Source: Fibrobacterota bacterium (lineage in GTDB: Bacteria > Fibrobacterota > Chitinivibrionia > Chitinivibrionales > JANQEN01). Taken from it: 6,218 bases of DNA. Below, piece by piece: positions 1 through 6,119 of the stretch. The stretch spans positions 1 through 6,218 of the forward strand of contig JAUXBV010000217.1 in assembly GCA_030619215.1 (NCBI GenBank), written 5' to 3'. Under the pieces are notes generated by a model, which searched no databases, was not told the DNA's origin, and was given only the letters and a program-made list of their open reading frames with translations. Position 1 is the first letter of the stretch; each line of letters begins with the position of its first letter. A program made the position numbers and the translations under genes.

Positions 1-320
1 AATTGCCGGTACATGATATATGGCCCGCCCTGTGCGGAAAACTCAAAAAAAGCGATCGGCACAAAAGTAAGGCGCAGTAACAGAAGATCATCGGTGGGCG
101 TCCACTCATTCTTTATACCCATCTCTATCTTTGTACTCTCCCAAAATATCCCCTCTTTTTTTACAAGAGGAAAACGGTATTTTAAACTGCTGTTGAGGAT
201 CACACCCAGAGGATTAACACTGCCACCTATACTTTGAGTAAAATAGAGGCCCTTTTCAGTTGGCTGGGATTGAAGGTATGAGAAAAATATAAACAGTAAA
301 AGAATACTAATTTTAAACAT
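1..320 (-). CDS. Exported, probable outer-membrane beta-strand protein (5' part, cut by window edge)
   Basis: This is an open frame from an ATG at 318-320 to the window edge with no stop, giving 106 residues of a longer protein. The N-terminus looks like a Sec signal peptide: MFKIS, then a hydrophobic stretch ILLLFIFFSYL, then LQSQP, with cleavage probably near residues 18-20. The mature part alternates polar and hydrophobic residues (GLYFTQSIGGSV, LNSSLKYRF, TKIEMGI, LLLLRLTFVPIAFFEF), as expected of transmembrane beta-strands in an outer-membrane barrel. An AAAAGGA ribosome binding site lies at 329-335, 8 nt upstream of the ATG, which fixes the start. It lies downstream of tmk in the same direction, but a 219-nt gap suggests its own promoter. 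I do not recognise a family; the barrel assignment is inferred from strand pattern and signal peptide only. Confidence 0.68.
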   Translation of the reverse strand, partial: MFKISILLLFIFFSYLQSQPTEKGLYFTQSIGGSVNPLGVILNSSLKYRFPLVKKEGIFWESTKIEMGIKNEWTPTDDLLLLRLTFVPIAFFEFSAQGGPYIMYRQ

Positions 321-539
321 ATTATCTATCCTTTTCTATTAAGTCCGGTTTTACTGAATCACTCTTCATATTACCCTTTGTTATTGCGCTGCCAAAGTAA
401 TGACAACCAGTATAAATCCTTACCAATGTAAATCTTGCTATTCGGATATGTAATTTTGTAAATCGCTTTTATAGAAAATCAATTTTTCCAAGCCTTAACA
501 AACAATATAATAAATAAATGAAATTATAAATATGTTTTA
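321..539. other. AT-rich intergenic region between tmk and the exported-protein gene
   Basis: There is no gene here. On the minus strand it is the region after tmk and the leader of the exported-protein gene. It includes TATACT (minus strand, near 411-416), a fair -10 hexamer, but no good -35 lies 16-18 nt upstream of it. A weak stem (9 pairs with a 2-nt bulge) spans 370-401. No hairpin followed by a T-run was found after the tmk stop, so tmk has no visible intrinsic terminator. Confidence 0.4.
329..335 (-). promoter_or_regulatory. Ribosome binding site of the exported protein gene
   Basis: On the minus strand this reads AAAAGGA, 8 nt before the ATG at 320. It supports the chosen start of the partial exported-protein gene, which runs off the left edge. 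Confidence 0.55.
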
Positions 540-1175
540 TTAATTTGACTTATCAATCAAATCATTAAGATCTCTCTTTACTTCTTCAAAAATCTCATCT
601 ACTGGCTTTTCACCCTGCAGGAGTCTGATTCGTTTTGGTTGGGCTGAAGCTAAGGCGAGGTATCCTTCGCGGATTTTCTGATGGAACTCTCTTGGGTTTT
701 TTTCAAGCCTGTCAGGCGCTTTACCGGTTTTTTTCAATCTTTCAAATGCACATTCAACACTGATATCAAAGATAAATGTTTTTGAAGGGGTAAGGCCTCC
801 GGTTGCGAACTGGTTCAACTGTTTCAACAGGTTAAGCGGGTATCCCCTGCCAAAGCCCTGGTAGGCAAAAGTTGCTTCCTGATACCGGTCACAGAGAACA
901 GTGGTACCCTTTTCCAGGGCAGGGCGGATCTTTTCTTCAACATGTTGCGCCCTTGATGAAAGGTATAAAAGAAGCTCACAGGAATTTTTCATTTCACTGT
1001 TTTGGGGGGATAAAATCAGCTCCCGGATCTTCTCTGCCAGGAGGGTTCCGCCGGGTTCACGGGTGAGAATGAAGGGAATGCTTTTCTCTTTAAGATACTC
1101 AGCGGCTTTTGCGATCTGGGTGCTTTTACCGCAGCCGTCTATTCCTTCAAAGGTTACGAATATGCCCTTTTTCAT
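540..1175 (-). CDS. tmk: Thymidylate kinase (dTMP kinase)
   Basis: A 211-residue cytoplasmic enzyme that phosphorylates dTMP to dTDP with ATP, an essential step of dTTP synthesis. The length is typical of bacterial Tmk. Visible motifs in order: P-loop GIDGCGKST (11-19); the TREPGGT motif (38-44), the family's dTMP/phosphate contact; SSRAQHV (73-79); DRY (96-98) followed by AYQG (104-107); and a lid segment [12 protein letters not shown] (147-158). The P-loop has Gly where the eukaryotic type has Arg, and basic residues sit in the lid, as in type II bacterial enzymes. I chose the ATG at 1173-1175, giving [11 protein letters not shown] as in the family. A GTG at 1188-1190 would only add five residues from within secA. 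The ATG overlaps the secA stop by 4 bp (ATGA), so translation is probably coupled to secA. No clear Shine-Dalgarno is seen inside the secA end. Confidence 0.97.
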   Translation of the reverse strand: MKKGIFVTFEGIDGCGKSTQIAKAAEYLKEKSIPFILTREPGGTLLAEKIRELILSPQNSEMKNSCELLLYLSSRAQHVEEKIRPALEKGTTVLCDRYQEATFAYQGFGRGYPLNLLKQLNQFATGGLTPSKTFIFDISVECAFERLKKTGKAPDRLEKNPREFHQKIREGYLALASAQPKRIRLLQGEKPVDEIFEEVKRDLNDLIDKSN

Positions 1176-4100
1176 TGCGCACCGCAACACTTCTTATATT
1201 TCTTACCGCTGCCGCAGGGGCAGGGATCGTTTCTGCCGACTTTCTGCACGACCCGGACAGGCTGCGGCTTTTCTCCCCTGCCTGCACCGGCCCTGTTTGT
1301 TACCAGCTGCCGCTGCCTTTGTTGCTCCTGAGGCTTAGGTGCTTCTGATGTTGAAAACACATCAAAGTCACTGTGGACAGTCCTGGAACGGTCAACCCCC
1401 ATACGGTCCTTACGCTCAACCGCCTCCAGTCTGAAGATATAAGCGGTTACCTCTCTTGCTATATTACTGCGCAACTCCTCAAATGCCTTAAGACCCTCTT
1501 TCTGGTATTCGTAAAGGGGATTCTTCTGGCCGAATGCCCTGTACTGCACTCCGCTCTTGAGGTGATCCATTTCATACAGGTGATCCTTCCATAGATTATC
1601 AACCACCATGAGAAACACACCTGCTTCAAATTGGCGCATCATTTCAGCACCAAAACGCTGCTCCTTCTCTTCGTATCGTGCTTTTACCTCTTTCCAAATA
1701 TCATCAAACAAAGTATTCTGGGTCTTATTGTTAAGTTCATCGTCCGGTACCCGGTATGTTACCCCGCATGATGTTTGCAGCTCGTCGTACAATCCTTTCA
1801 TGTCCCATGTCTCGGGATATTTACCATCCGCAGCGTATTTAAAAATTATGTCCTCGACAAATGCGGCTGTCTGCTCCAGAATCGGTTCCCGTACATTTTC
1901 CTCTTTCAGGAAACGCCGGCGCAGGGCATAAATCTCCATACGTTGCAGGTTCATGACATCATCATAATCTTTCAGGTGCTTCCGGATCTCAAAGTTTCTC
2001 CCTTCAACACGCTTCTGGGCATTACCGATCGCGCGGTTAACAAGCGGGTGAGAAATCACTTCACCCTCCTCTGCCCCTAGTTTGTCCATGATACCCGCAA
2101 TACGCTCGGAGCCGAAGATACGCATCAGATCGTCATCCAGGCTGAGGAAAAATTTTGAAGAGCCGGGGTCGCCCTGTCTTCCCGAACGTCCACGGAGCTG
2201 ATTATCAATACGGCGGCTTTCGTGCCGCTCAGTACCTATGATGTGGAGGCCTCCCGCTTCAACTACCCTAACATGATCCTCCGAAGTTTTCCTATACATG
2301 TCGGAAAAACGTTTTCGCAGCTCTTCCTGGGTATACTCTTCCGGGTCTTCATCATTCATCAACAACTCGTTTCTGGAAAGAACCTCAAAGTTACCGCCAA
2401 GGACAATATCAGTACCACGGCCCGCCATGTTAGTTGCAATGGTCACCGCGCCGGAGTGTCCTGCCTGGGCAACGATCATCGCTTCCTTTTCATGCTGTTT
2501 GGCGTTAAGAACCTCATGCTTTATTCCCGCCCTGGTCAGCAATTTACTGAGAAGCTCGGATTTCTCAATTGAAGTGGTACCCACAAGACACGGGCATCCT
2601 TTTTCCACCATAGCCCGAATATCCTCAACTACCGCATTATATTTCTCCCGCGGGGTCTTATAAATCTCATCATTATGGTCTTCGCGAATCATGGGGCGGT
2701 TGGTGGGAACCTGCACAACGTCAAGCTTATAAATATCAAGGAACTCCTTTGCCTCGGTTGCGGCTGTACCGGTCATACCAGAGCATTTGTCATACATCTT
2801 AAAGAAATTCTGGAAAGTGATCGTGGCAAGGGTCTGGTTCTCACCGGCGACCTTGACCCCTTCCTTCGCCTCCAAAGCCTGGTGAAGCCCCTCGGAGTAT
2901 CGCCTGCCGTGAAGAATACGGCCCGTGAACTCATCGACAATGAGTATCTGCCCTTCCTGAACAACATAGTCCACGTCCCGGGCAAACAGTGAATAAGCCC
3001 GCAAAAGCTGGCTGGTACTGTGGATCCGCTCGGAGCGCGCAGCGTATTCCCTGTGAGCCTCTTCACGCTTTAAGGACTTTTCAGTGGGGCTGAGCGAATC
3101 ATCTTTATCTATCTTTCCAATGATTTCCGAGAGGTCGGGGACAATGAAAAAATCGGGATTGCCGCCGCTGATTAACTCGCGTCCCTTCTCCGTCATTTCC
3201 GCACTGTGTCCGGATTCGTCAATGGTATAATAGAGGTCTTCGTCCAGCTCATGAAGCTTTTTTTCGCGAAGGTAATCGGTTTCCACCATTTTCATGATTT
3301 TGCCAACGCCCTGCTCCTTGAGAAGCTTCGATAGTTTTTTATTCTTCGGCGCGCCGTGCTTAACCATGAGCAGTAATTTCCCTGCCTCATAATGCTTTTC
3401 CTCATCATCAAGCATCGGTTCAATTTCCGAAGCTACTTTGACGATCAACTTACTCTGGACACTGACCACTTTGGTAATCCGCGGTTTTAACTCTTCGTAT
3501 TCCTCGTTTGTCTTGGTCACCGGGCCGGAAATAATAAGGGGCGTTCTTGCTTCGTCAACCAATATATTGTCAACCTCGTCAATAATCGCGTAATTCAGCT
3601 CCCGCAGTACACACCCTTCGGAGGAGCTGGCCATATTATCACGGAGGTAATCAAAGCCGAACTCATTGTTCGTCCCGTAGGTAATATCACATCCATACGC
3701 CTCCCGACGCTCCTCAGAGCCGGGTTCGGTAATATCCAAACATCCCACGGTCAGCTTAAGAAACTTGAATATCTTTCCCATCCACTCGCTGTCACGTTTG
3801 GCAAGATAGTCATTCACCGTAATGGCATGGACGCCTTTTCCGCTCAGAGCATTGAGATACGCAGCCAGCACCGCAACCTGTGTCTTTCCTTCACCGGTTT
3901 TCATCTCCGCGATCTTTCCCTCGTGCAGCACAACCCCCGCCACTACCTGCACGTCAAAGTGGGCCATGAAGGGGATTTCCTCATTGGTAAACGGGTCAAC
4001 GACCGTCTTCCTTTCACCCAGGACACGATGCGTTGCCTCACGCACCACAGAAAATGCCTCGGGTAGAATATCATCCAGCGATTCACCCTCTTTCAGCCGG

Positions 4101-4258
4101 TTTTTAAACTCGTCGGTTTTAGCCTTAAGCTGCTCATCCGACAACTCACTCACTGCGGAGTAAAAAGATTTTACCTTCTCCAGGACCGGTTCAAGCCGCC
4201 GAACGTCTTTATCCTGCTTGGAGCCGAATACCTTGCCTAATACATTTGTTATGTTCAT
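1172..4258 (-). CDS. secA: Preprotein translocase ATPase subunit SecA
   Basis: A 1028-residue motor ATPase that drives unfolded preproteins through the SecYEG channel; cytoplasmic and peripheral at the inner membrane. Order of parts: [14 protein letters not shown] (101-114) before the Walker A MKTGEGKT (119-126); [10 protein letters not shown] (147-156); Walker B IIDEVD (225-230) followed by [11 protein letters not shown]; preprotein-binding region; GMTGTA (494-499); second helicase half with GTTSIEKSE (560-568), [10 protein letters not shown] (609-618) and the arginine-finger motif [13 protein letters not shown] (687-699); [11 protein letters not shown] (890-900) of the helical scaffold; a Gln/Arg/Pro-rich linker (about 972-1003); and a zinc-binding tail with CPCGSG and CC (Cys 1013, 1015, 1024, 1025) that binds SecB or lipid in the family. 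It is over 100 residues longer than E. coli SecA (901), partly from an insertion at about 250-340. Its TGA stop lies right after the zinc motif and overlaps tmk. Its own ribosome binding site is weak (GAG about 9 nt upstream). Confidence 0.98.
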   Translation of the reverse strand: MNITNVLGKVFGSKQDKDVRRLEPVLEKVKSFYSAVSELSDEQLKAKTDEFKNRLKEGESLDDILPEAFSVVREATHRVLGERKTVVDPFTNEEIPFMAHFDVQVVAGVVLHEGKIAEMKTGEGKTQVAVLAAYLNALSGKGVHAITVNDYLAKRDSEWMGKIFKFLKLTVGCLDITEPGSEERREAYGCDITYGTNNEFGFDYLRDNMASSSEGCVLRELNYAIIDEVDNILVDEARTPLIISGPVTKTNEEYEELKPRITKVVSVQSKLIVKVASEIEPMLDDEEKHYEAGKLLLMVKHGAPKNKKLSKLLKEQGVGKIMKMVETDYLREKKLHELDEDLYYTIDESGHSAEMTEKGRELISGGNPDFFIVPDLSEIIGKIDKDDSLSPTEKSLKREEAHREYAARSERIHSTSQLLRAYSLFARDVDYVVQEGQILIVDEFTGRILHGRRYSEGLHQALEAKEGVKVAGENQTLATITFQNFFKMYDKCSGMTGTAATEAKEFLDIYKLDVVQVPTNRPMIREDHNDEIYKTPREKYNAVVEDIRAMVEKGCPCLVGTTSIEKSELLSKLLTRAGIKHEVLNAKQHEKEAMIVAQAGHSGAVTIATNMAGRGTDIVLGGNFEVLSRNELLMNDEDPEEYTQEELRKRFSDMYRKTSEDHVRVVEAGGLHIIGTERHESRRIDNQLRGRSGRQGDPGSSKFFLSLDDDLMRIFGSERIAGIMDKLGAEEGEVISHPLVNRAIGNAQKRVEGRNFEIRKHLKDYDDVMNLQRMEIYALRRRFLKEENVREPILEQTAAFVEDIIFKYAADGKYPETWDMKGLYDELQTSCGVTYRVPDDELNNKTQNTLFDDIWKEVKARYEEKEQRFGAEMMRQFEAGVFLMVVDNLWKDHLYEMDHLKSGVQYRAFGQKNPLYEYQKEGLKAFEELRSNIAREVTAYIFRLEAVERKDRMGVDRSRTVHSDFDVFSTSEAPKPQEQQRQRQLVTNRAGAGRGEKPQPVRVVQKVGRNDPCPCGSGKKYKKCCGAQ

Positions 4259-4487
4259 AATATTTTCTCAAATAAAATTGCTGATTATCCAAATAAATGT
4301 CTCATTTTTTAATTTGAAAAATAACTCTTCTCTTTATTCACTAAAAAATAATTACTATTACCGTGATTACTAAATATTAAGTTTAATTTTATCTTAAGGC
4401 ATTTTATTTTTTATTTAAGAGTGTGGTTCAAGCGGGATTTTCTACACTCCTTTTTCCCTATCATTTTAAAAAAAAATGAAAAAACTA

Positions 4488-4519
4488 TTGACTCTGTACT
4501 TAGGTACAGGATTTATATT
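4488..4519 (+). promoter_or_regulatory. MerR-family promoter/operator with palindrome in an over-long spacer
   Basis: The -35 TTGACT is at 4488-4493 and the -10 TATATT (5 of 6 matches to TATAAT) at 4514-4519, giving a 20-bp spacer. Inside the spacer lies a perfect palindrome CTGTAC-TTAG-GTACAG at 4494-4509. A 19-20 bp spacer containing such a dyad is the hallmark of MerR-family promoters (mercury, copper, zinc, lead and redox regulators): the bound dimer untwists the over-long spacer when it senses its signal. The start of a MerR-type coding sequence begins only 20 bp after the -10, as in autoregulated merR-like genes. The element looks intact and now points at the DNRLRE gene downstream. The inducer cannot be read from the operator, because the effector-binding part of the regulator is absent here. 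Confidence 0.8.
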
Positions 4520-4539
4520 CGGAGCATAGAGCAATATTT

Positions 4540-4602
4540 GTGGAAAAATTAACAATTGGATTGTTTGCAAAAAAAGCCGGTGTGAAATAAATCACCCTGA
4601 AA
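4540..4602 (+). pseudogene. Remnant of a MerR-family regulator (N-terminal helix-turn-helix start only)
   Basis: From a GTG at 4540-4542 the frame reads 16 codons, VEKLTIGLFAKKAGVK, then TAA (4588-4590). This matches the opening of MerR-family DNA-binding domains, typically of the form M-x-K-L-T-I-G-E-L-A-K-x-A-G-V followed by S-x-x-T-L-R-Y-Y-E. Reading past the TAA in the same frame gives ITLK, which places Thr-Leu-Lys where the family has T-L/I-R; after about 4602 similarity fades. The rest of the winged helix, dimerisation helix and effector domain (normally more than 100 residues) is missing before the next gene. I read it as the decayed 5' end of a regulator gene, left behind after a deletion or nonsense change together with its own operator. 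It could instead now serve as a short leader peptide; that is speculative. Confidence 0.7.
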
Positions 4603-4659
4603 AAAGGTGATGTCTTTCTGACGTCCGCCGTGTTGCGGACAAAGCAAAGATAATGCTTT
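4591..4659 (+). other. Leader with three consecutive hairpins upstream of the DNRLRE gene
   Basis: Three perfect 6-bp stems follow one another in what would be the transcript from the MerR-type promoter. The first is ATCACC (4591-4596) with GGTGAT (4606-4611), loop 9 nt. The second is GTCCGC (4623-4628) with GCGGAC (4635-4640), loop CGTGTT. The third is AAAGCA (4641-4646) with TGCTTT (4654-4659), loop 7 nt, and it abuts the second directly. The run ends 10 nt before the ribosome binding site at 4670. I compared it by eye with cyclic di-GMP-I, fluoride, preQ1 and mini-ykkC motifs and did not find a convincing match. It may be a structured 5' leader or simply the decayed remainder of the merR gene. 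Confidence 0.4.
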
Positions 4660-4669
4660 AAATATTATT

Positions 4670-4678
4670 AAGGAGGAG
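4670..4678 (+). promoter_or_regulatory. Strong ribosome binding site of the DNRLRE gene
   Basis: AAGGAGGAG ends 7 nt before the ATG at 4686-4688. It is a near-perfect Shine-Dalgarno at ideal spacing, and it fixes the start of the secreted DNRLRE-type gene. Its quality shows the gene was well translated when the site was last under selection. By contrast, no comparable site precedes the internal GTG at 4914. Confidence 0.85.
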
Positions 4679-4685
4679 CACTTTT

Positions 4686-5606
4686 ATGACACAAAGAATA
4701 CAAATACTACTTAGTGTTTTCATCTGTTTTACTTCATTGTTTGCGGAAGATATTACTAAAGTTCTGCAAAATGGATTAAATGGCTATACAGGCTGCACGG
4801 ATTCATACTTGTATAGTATCGGTGCAATTCCTTCGTCAGTTAATATGAACTTTGGCGATGATGAATTACTAAAAACAGCTAATTGACCCGGTTGACAGAA
4901 AATCGATACCCGGGTGGTAATAAAATTCGATTTAACTTCTGAAATTCCTCAAAACATAACTATCAAGAACGCGATTCTTTCACTTTTTTTCCAAGAAGGT
5001 ACTGTAGGTGTGGAGTTTACCTTTGCTTACAAACTCATTAAAGAATGGGATGAGTCCTCTGTAACCTGGTTAAATAGTGACGCAAATACTCTTTGGGATA
5101 GCGCAGGAGGCAATTTTGACATTCATACAGAGACTAAAACTACTTATGCGGCAGAAATGTCCTGGGAAAACTATGATGTTACGGAAATTGTAAAGGATTT
5201 TGTTTCAGGTACACCAAATAATGGATTTATCGTCTTTCCGGACATAAAGGATGGCAATGACGGAAGGATATACCCTTCTTCAGAATATTCTGCCGAAGAT
5301 AGTTTAAGGCCAAAATTGACAATTACCTATGAAAATACTGCAATTAATTACAGCAATAAGGGAATTGAAGGAATAAAAAATATTGTAATAAATAAGAATG
5401 GCTCTATTATAAAACTTTTTATCCCATTTGAGAATTCCTATCATATCGGGTTTTATAATGCTTCCGGTAATACTTTGGAAATTTTAAATGGCAGAGGAAA
5501 GCAATGGCACTCAATTAATAGTGAATCGCTTTCAAACGGGATATATTTCATCCGTATTTTCTCAGGTAAAAAGAATCTTTCAGGTAAATATTTACACATT
5601 GAGTAA
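4686..5606 (+). pseudogene. Secreted DNRLRE/CBM96-like protein gene interrupted by two in-frame TGA codons
   Basis: One continuous frame of 306 codons plus a TAA stop, broken by TGA at 4884-4886 (codon 67) and 4893-4895 (codon 70). The first part has a clear Sec signal peptide (MTQRIQILLSVFICFTSLFA, cut before ED) and then the opening of a DNRLRE-type domain (NGYTGCTDSYLYS, then NFGDDELL). The second part takes the same domain up exactly where expected (DTRVVIKFDL, residues 74-83). The two halves are in the same frame, and reading both TGA codons as Trp gives NWPGWQKIDTRVVIKFDL, which fits with no gap. Hence this was one gene and the likely change is TGG to TGA twice. Other Trp codons in the gene are TGG, and TGA is a true stop in secA, so general recoding is unlikely. 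Readthrough or a sequence error remains possible. The gene is AT-rich relative to secA. Confidence 0.72.
4914..5606 (+). CDS. DNRLRE/CBM96-like domain plus T9SS-type C-terminal tail (uninterrupted 3' part)
   Basis: This is the part of the interrupted gene that stays open, 230 residues if counted from the GTG at 4914. It shows the DNRLRE-type (CBM96-like) signature order: VIKFDL (2-7), then IKNAILSLFF (17-26), EWDESSVTWLN (44-54), YDVTEIVKDFVSG (87-99) with NNGFIV (102-107), and the closing SSE-x-LRPKLTITY (122-139). These jelly-roll-like domains occur in secreted carbohydrate-active proteins. Residues about 150-230 form a second domain ending SLSNGIYFIRIFSGKKNLSG, typical of type A T9SS sorting tails, which target proteins out through the outer membrane. 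Without the upstream signal peptide this piece could not be exported. There is no ribosome binding site before the GTG, so I think it is a gene fragment rather than an independent gene. The polysaccharide ligand cannot be inferred. Confidence 0.5.
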   Translation: MVIKFDLTSEIPQNITIKNAILSLFFQEGTVGVEFTFAYKLIKEWDESSVTWLNSDANTLWDSAGGNFDIHTETKTTYAAEMSWENYDVTEIVKDFVSGTPNNGFIVFPDIKDGNDGRIYPSSEYSAEDSLRPKLTITYENTAINYSNKGIEGIKNIVINKNGSIIKLFIPFENSYHIGFYNASGNTLEILNGRGKQWHSINSESLSNGIYFIRIFSGKKNLSGKYLHIE

Positions 5607-5776
5607 AATTTGTTTTTTATCGGGATTTTTATGCCAGACATTAAGTTTTAATTCTATTTCACGCTTCATATCATTAATATAAAAACAAACTCGTAAAAAG
5701 ACAGGGGTGTTTCTGGATTTATTCCTTTATTCTGAAATATTTTTGAACTCTCCAACTATCCCTTATCGACTGGATA

Positions 5777-5829
5777 ACAGTATGTTAAGCAAAAAGCCTA
5801 TTTCCATAGTCTTCCGCTTAACGCACTGT
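5777..5829. repeat. Long imperfect palindrome (53 nt hairpin)
   Basis: The outer arms ACAGTATGTTAAGC (5777-5790) and GCTTAACGCACTGT (5816-5829) pair over 14 positions with one mismatch and one G-T wobble. Inside, AAG (5794-5796) pairs with CTT (5811-5813), and CTAT (5798-5801) pairs with ATAG (5806-5809) around a TTCC loop. Together they form one long interrupted stem. No T-run follows directly on either strand; the T-run at about 5843-5848 is 13 nt away, so it is a poor terminator. It could be a REP-like or other small palindromic element, or a structured RNA between convergent genes. Confidence 0.55.
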
Positions 5830-6050
5830 GATAATGTTTGAGTTTTTTATACTTTGTTTGTGTTGACATAAAGTTTAACTCATAAACATCAAAAAATTTT
5901 ACATCTTAATAATGCCATTATTCTTTACTTTGAACTTATGCATGCTCTGAACAGACCTTCTTACCTTGCTTTATTGAACAGGGCACTTGCGATGTTTTAG
6001 GGGAAAGAATTACCACAGAGCAATAAGGTTGGAGTCCTAAAGGATTAAAA

Positions 6051-6075
6051 TAATGGAGTATACGAGTAATGGAGT
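6051..6075 (+). repeat. Short direct repeat TAATGGAGT
   Basis: TAATGGAGT occurs at 6051-6059 and again at 6067-6075, 16 nt apart, with a further TTGGAGT near 6030 and a GAGT near 6064. This looks like a small degenerate tandem repeat in non-coding DNA close to the end of the convergent gene. No function can be assigned. Confidence 0.35.
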
Positions 6076-6119
6076 TATGGGAAATTTCATTTTAAAAATT
6101 TTGAGTATTGAAGACATAT

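Larger units (their letters stand above)
5607..6119. other. Gene-free AT-rich region between convergent genes
   Basis: About 510 nt lie between the DNRLRE gene and the convergent partial gene at the right edge. No frame of useful length with a start, ribosome binding site or recognisable protein motif was found on either strand. It holds a long palindrome (5777-5829), a TTGACA at 5863-5868 without a good -10, a TGAACAG direct repeat near 5950-5985, and GGAGT-rich repeats near 6030-6080. No hairpin with a U-run directly follows the stop at 5606; the sequence there is only T-rich. Confidence 0.5.

Noticed and set aside
370..401. Hairpin between tmk and the exported-protein gene
   Set aside because: Nine pairs with a 2-nt bulge and a 12-nt loop, without a following T-run on the minus strand; not strong enough to call a terminator or regulator.
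1176..1190. GTG start for tmk at 1190
   Set aside because: It adds MLRCA, absent from the family, while the ATG at 1175 gives the canonical [11 protein letters not shown] start and the ATGA coupling.
901..1338. Open frames on the plus strand opposite tmk and secA, here and at 1608-1931, 2222-2663 and 3822-4163
   Set aside because: They are shadows of the conserved minus-strand genes, with no ribosome binding sites, low-complexity or unnatural composition, and no recognisable motifs.
4419..4449. Intrinsic terminator: stem GAGTGTGG / CTACACTC with a 15-nt loop followed by CTTTTT
   Set aside because: The shape fits a plus-strand terminator, but no plus-strand gene lies upstream, the loop is long and the stem has a wobble. 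It may be a relic, so it is not called.
4591..4659. Cyclic di-GMP-I riboswitch
   Set aside because: The stretch GCGGACAAAGC is faintly like the GACGCAAAGC part of the motif, but the conserved core before it and the tetraloop and receptor are not present.
4884..4895. Organism-wide TGA-to-Trp recoding (code 4) or selenocysteine at the two TGAs
   Set aside because: secA ends at TGA exactly after its zinc motif, and Trp in secA and in the same DNRLRE gene is encoded by TGG. No recognised SECIS-like hairpin directly follows the TGAs, and a secreted DNRLRE domain is not a known selenoprotein.
4870..4913. Paired compensating frameshifts instead of nonsense codons in the DNRLRE gene
   Set aside because: The +1 frame is open here (ends in PGW then TAA) but would need two shifts. 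The zero frame needs none and keeps the DTRVVIKFDL motif aligned.
5863..5868. TTGACA as a -35 promoter element
   Set aside because: No acceptable -10 hexamer lies 16-18 nt downstream, and no gene follows on the plus strand.
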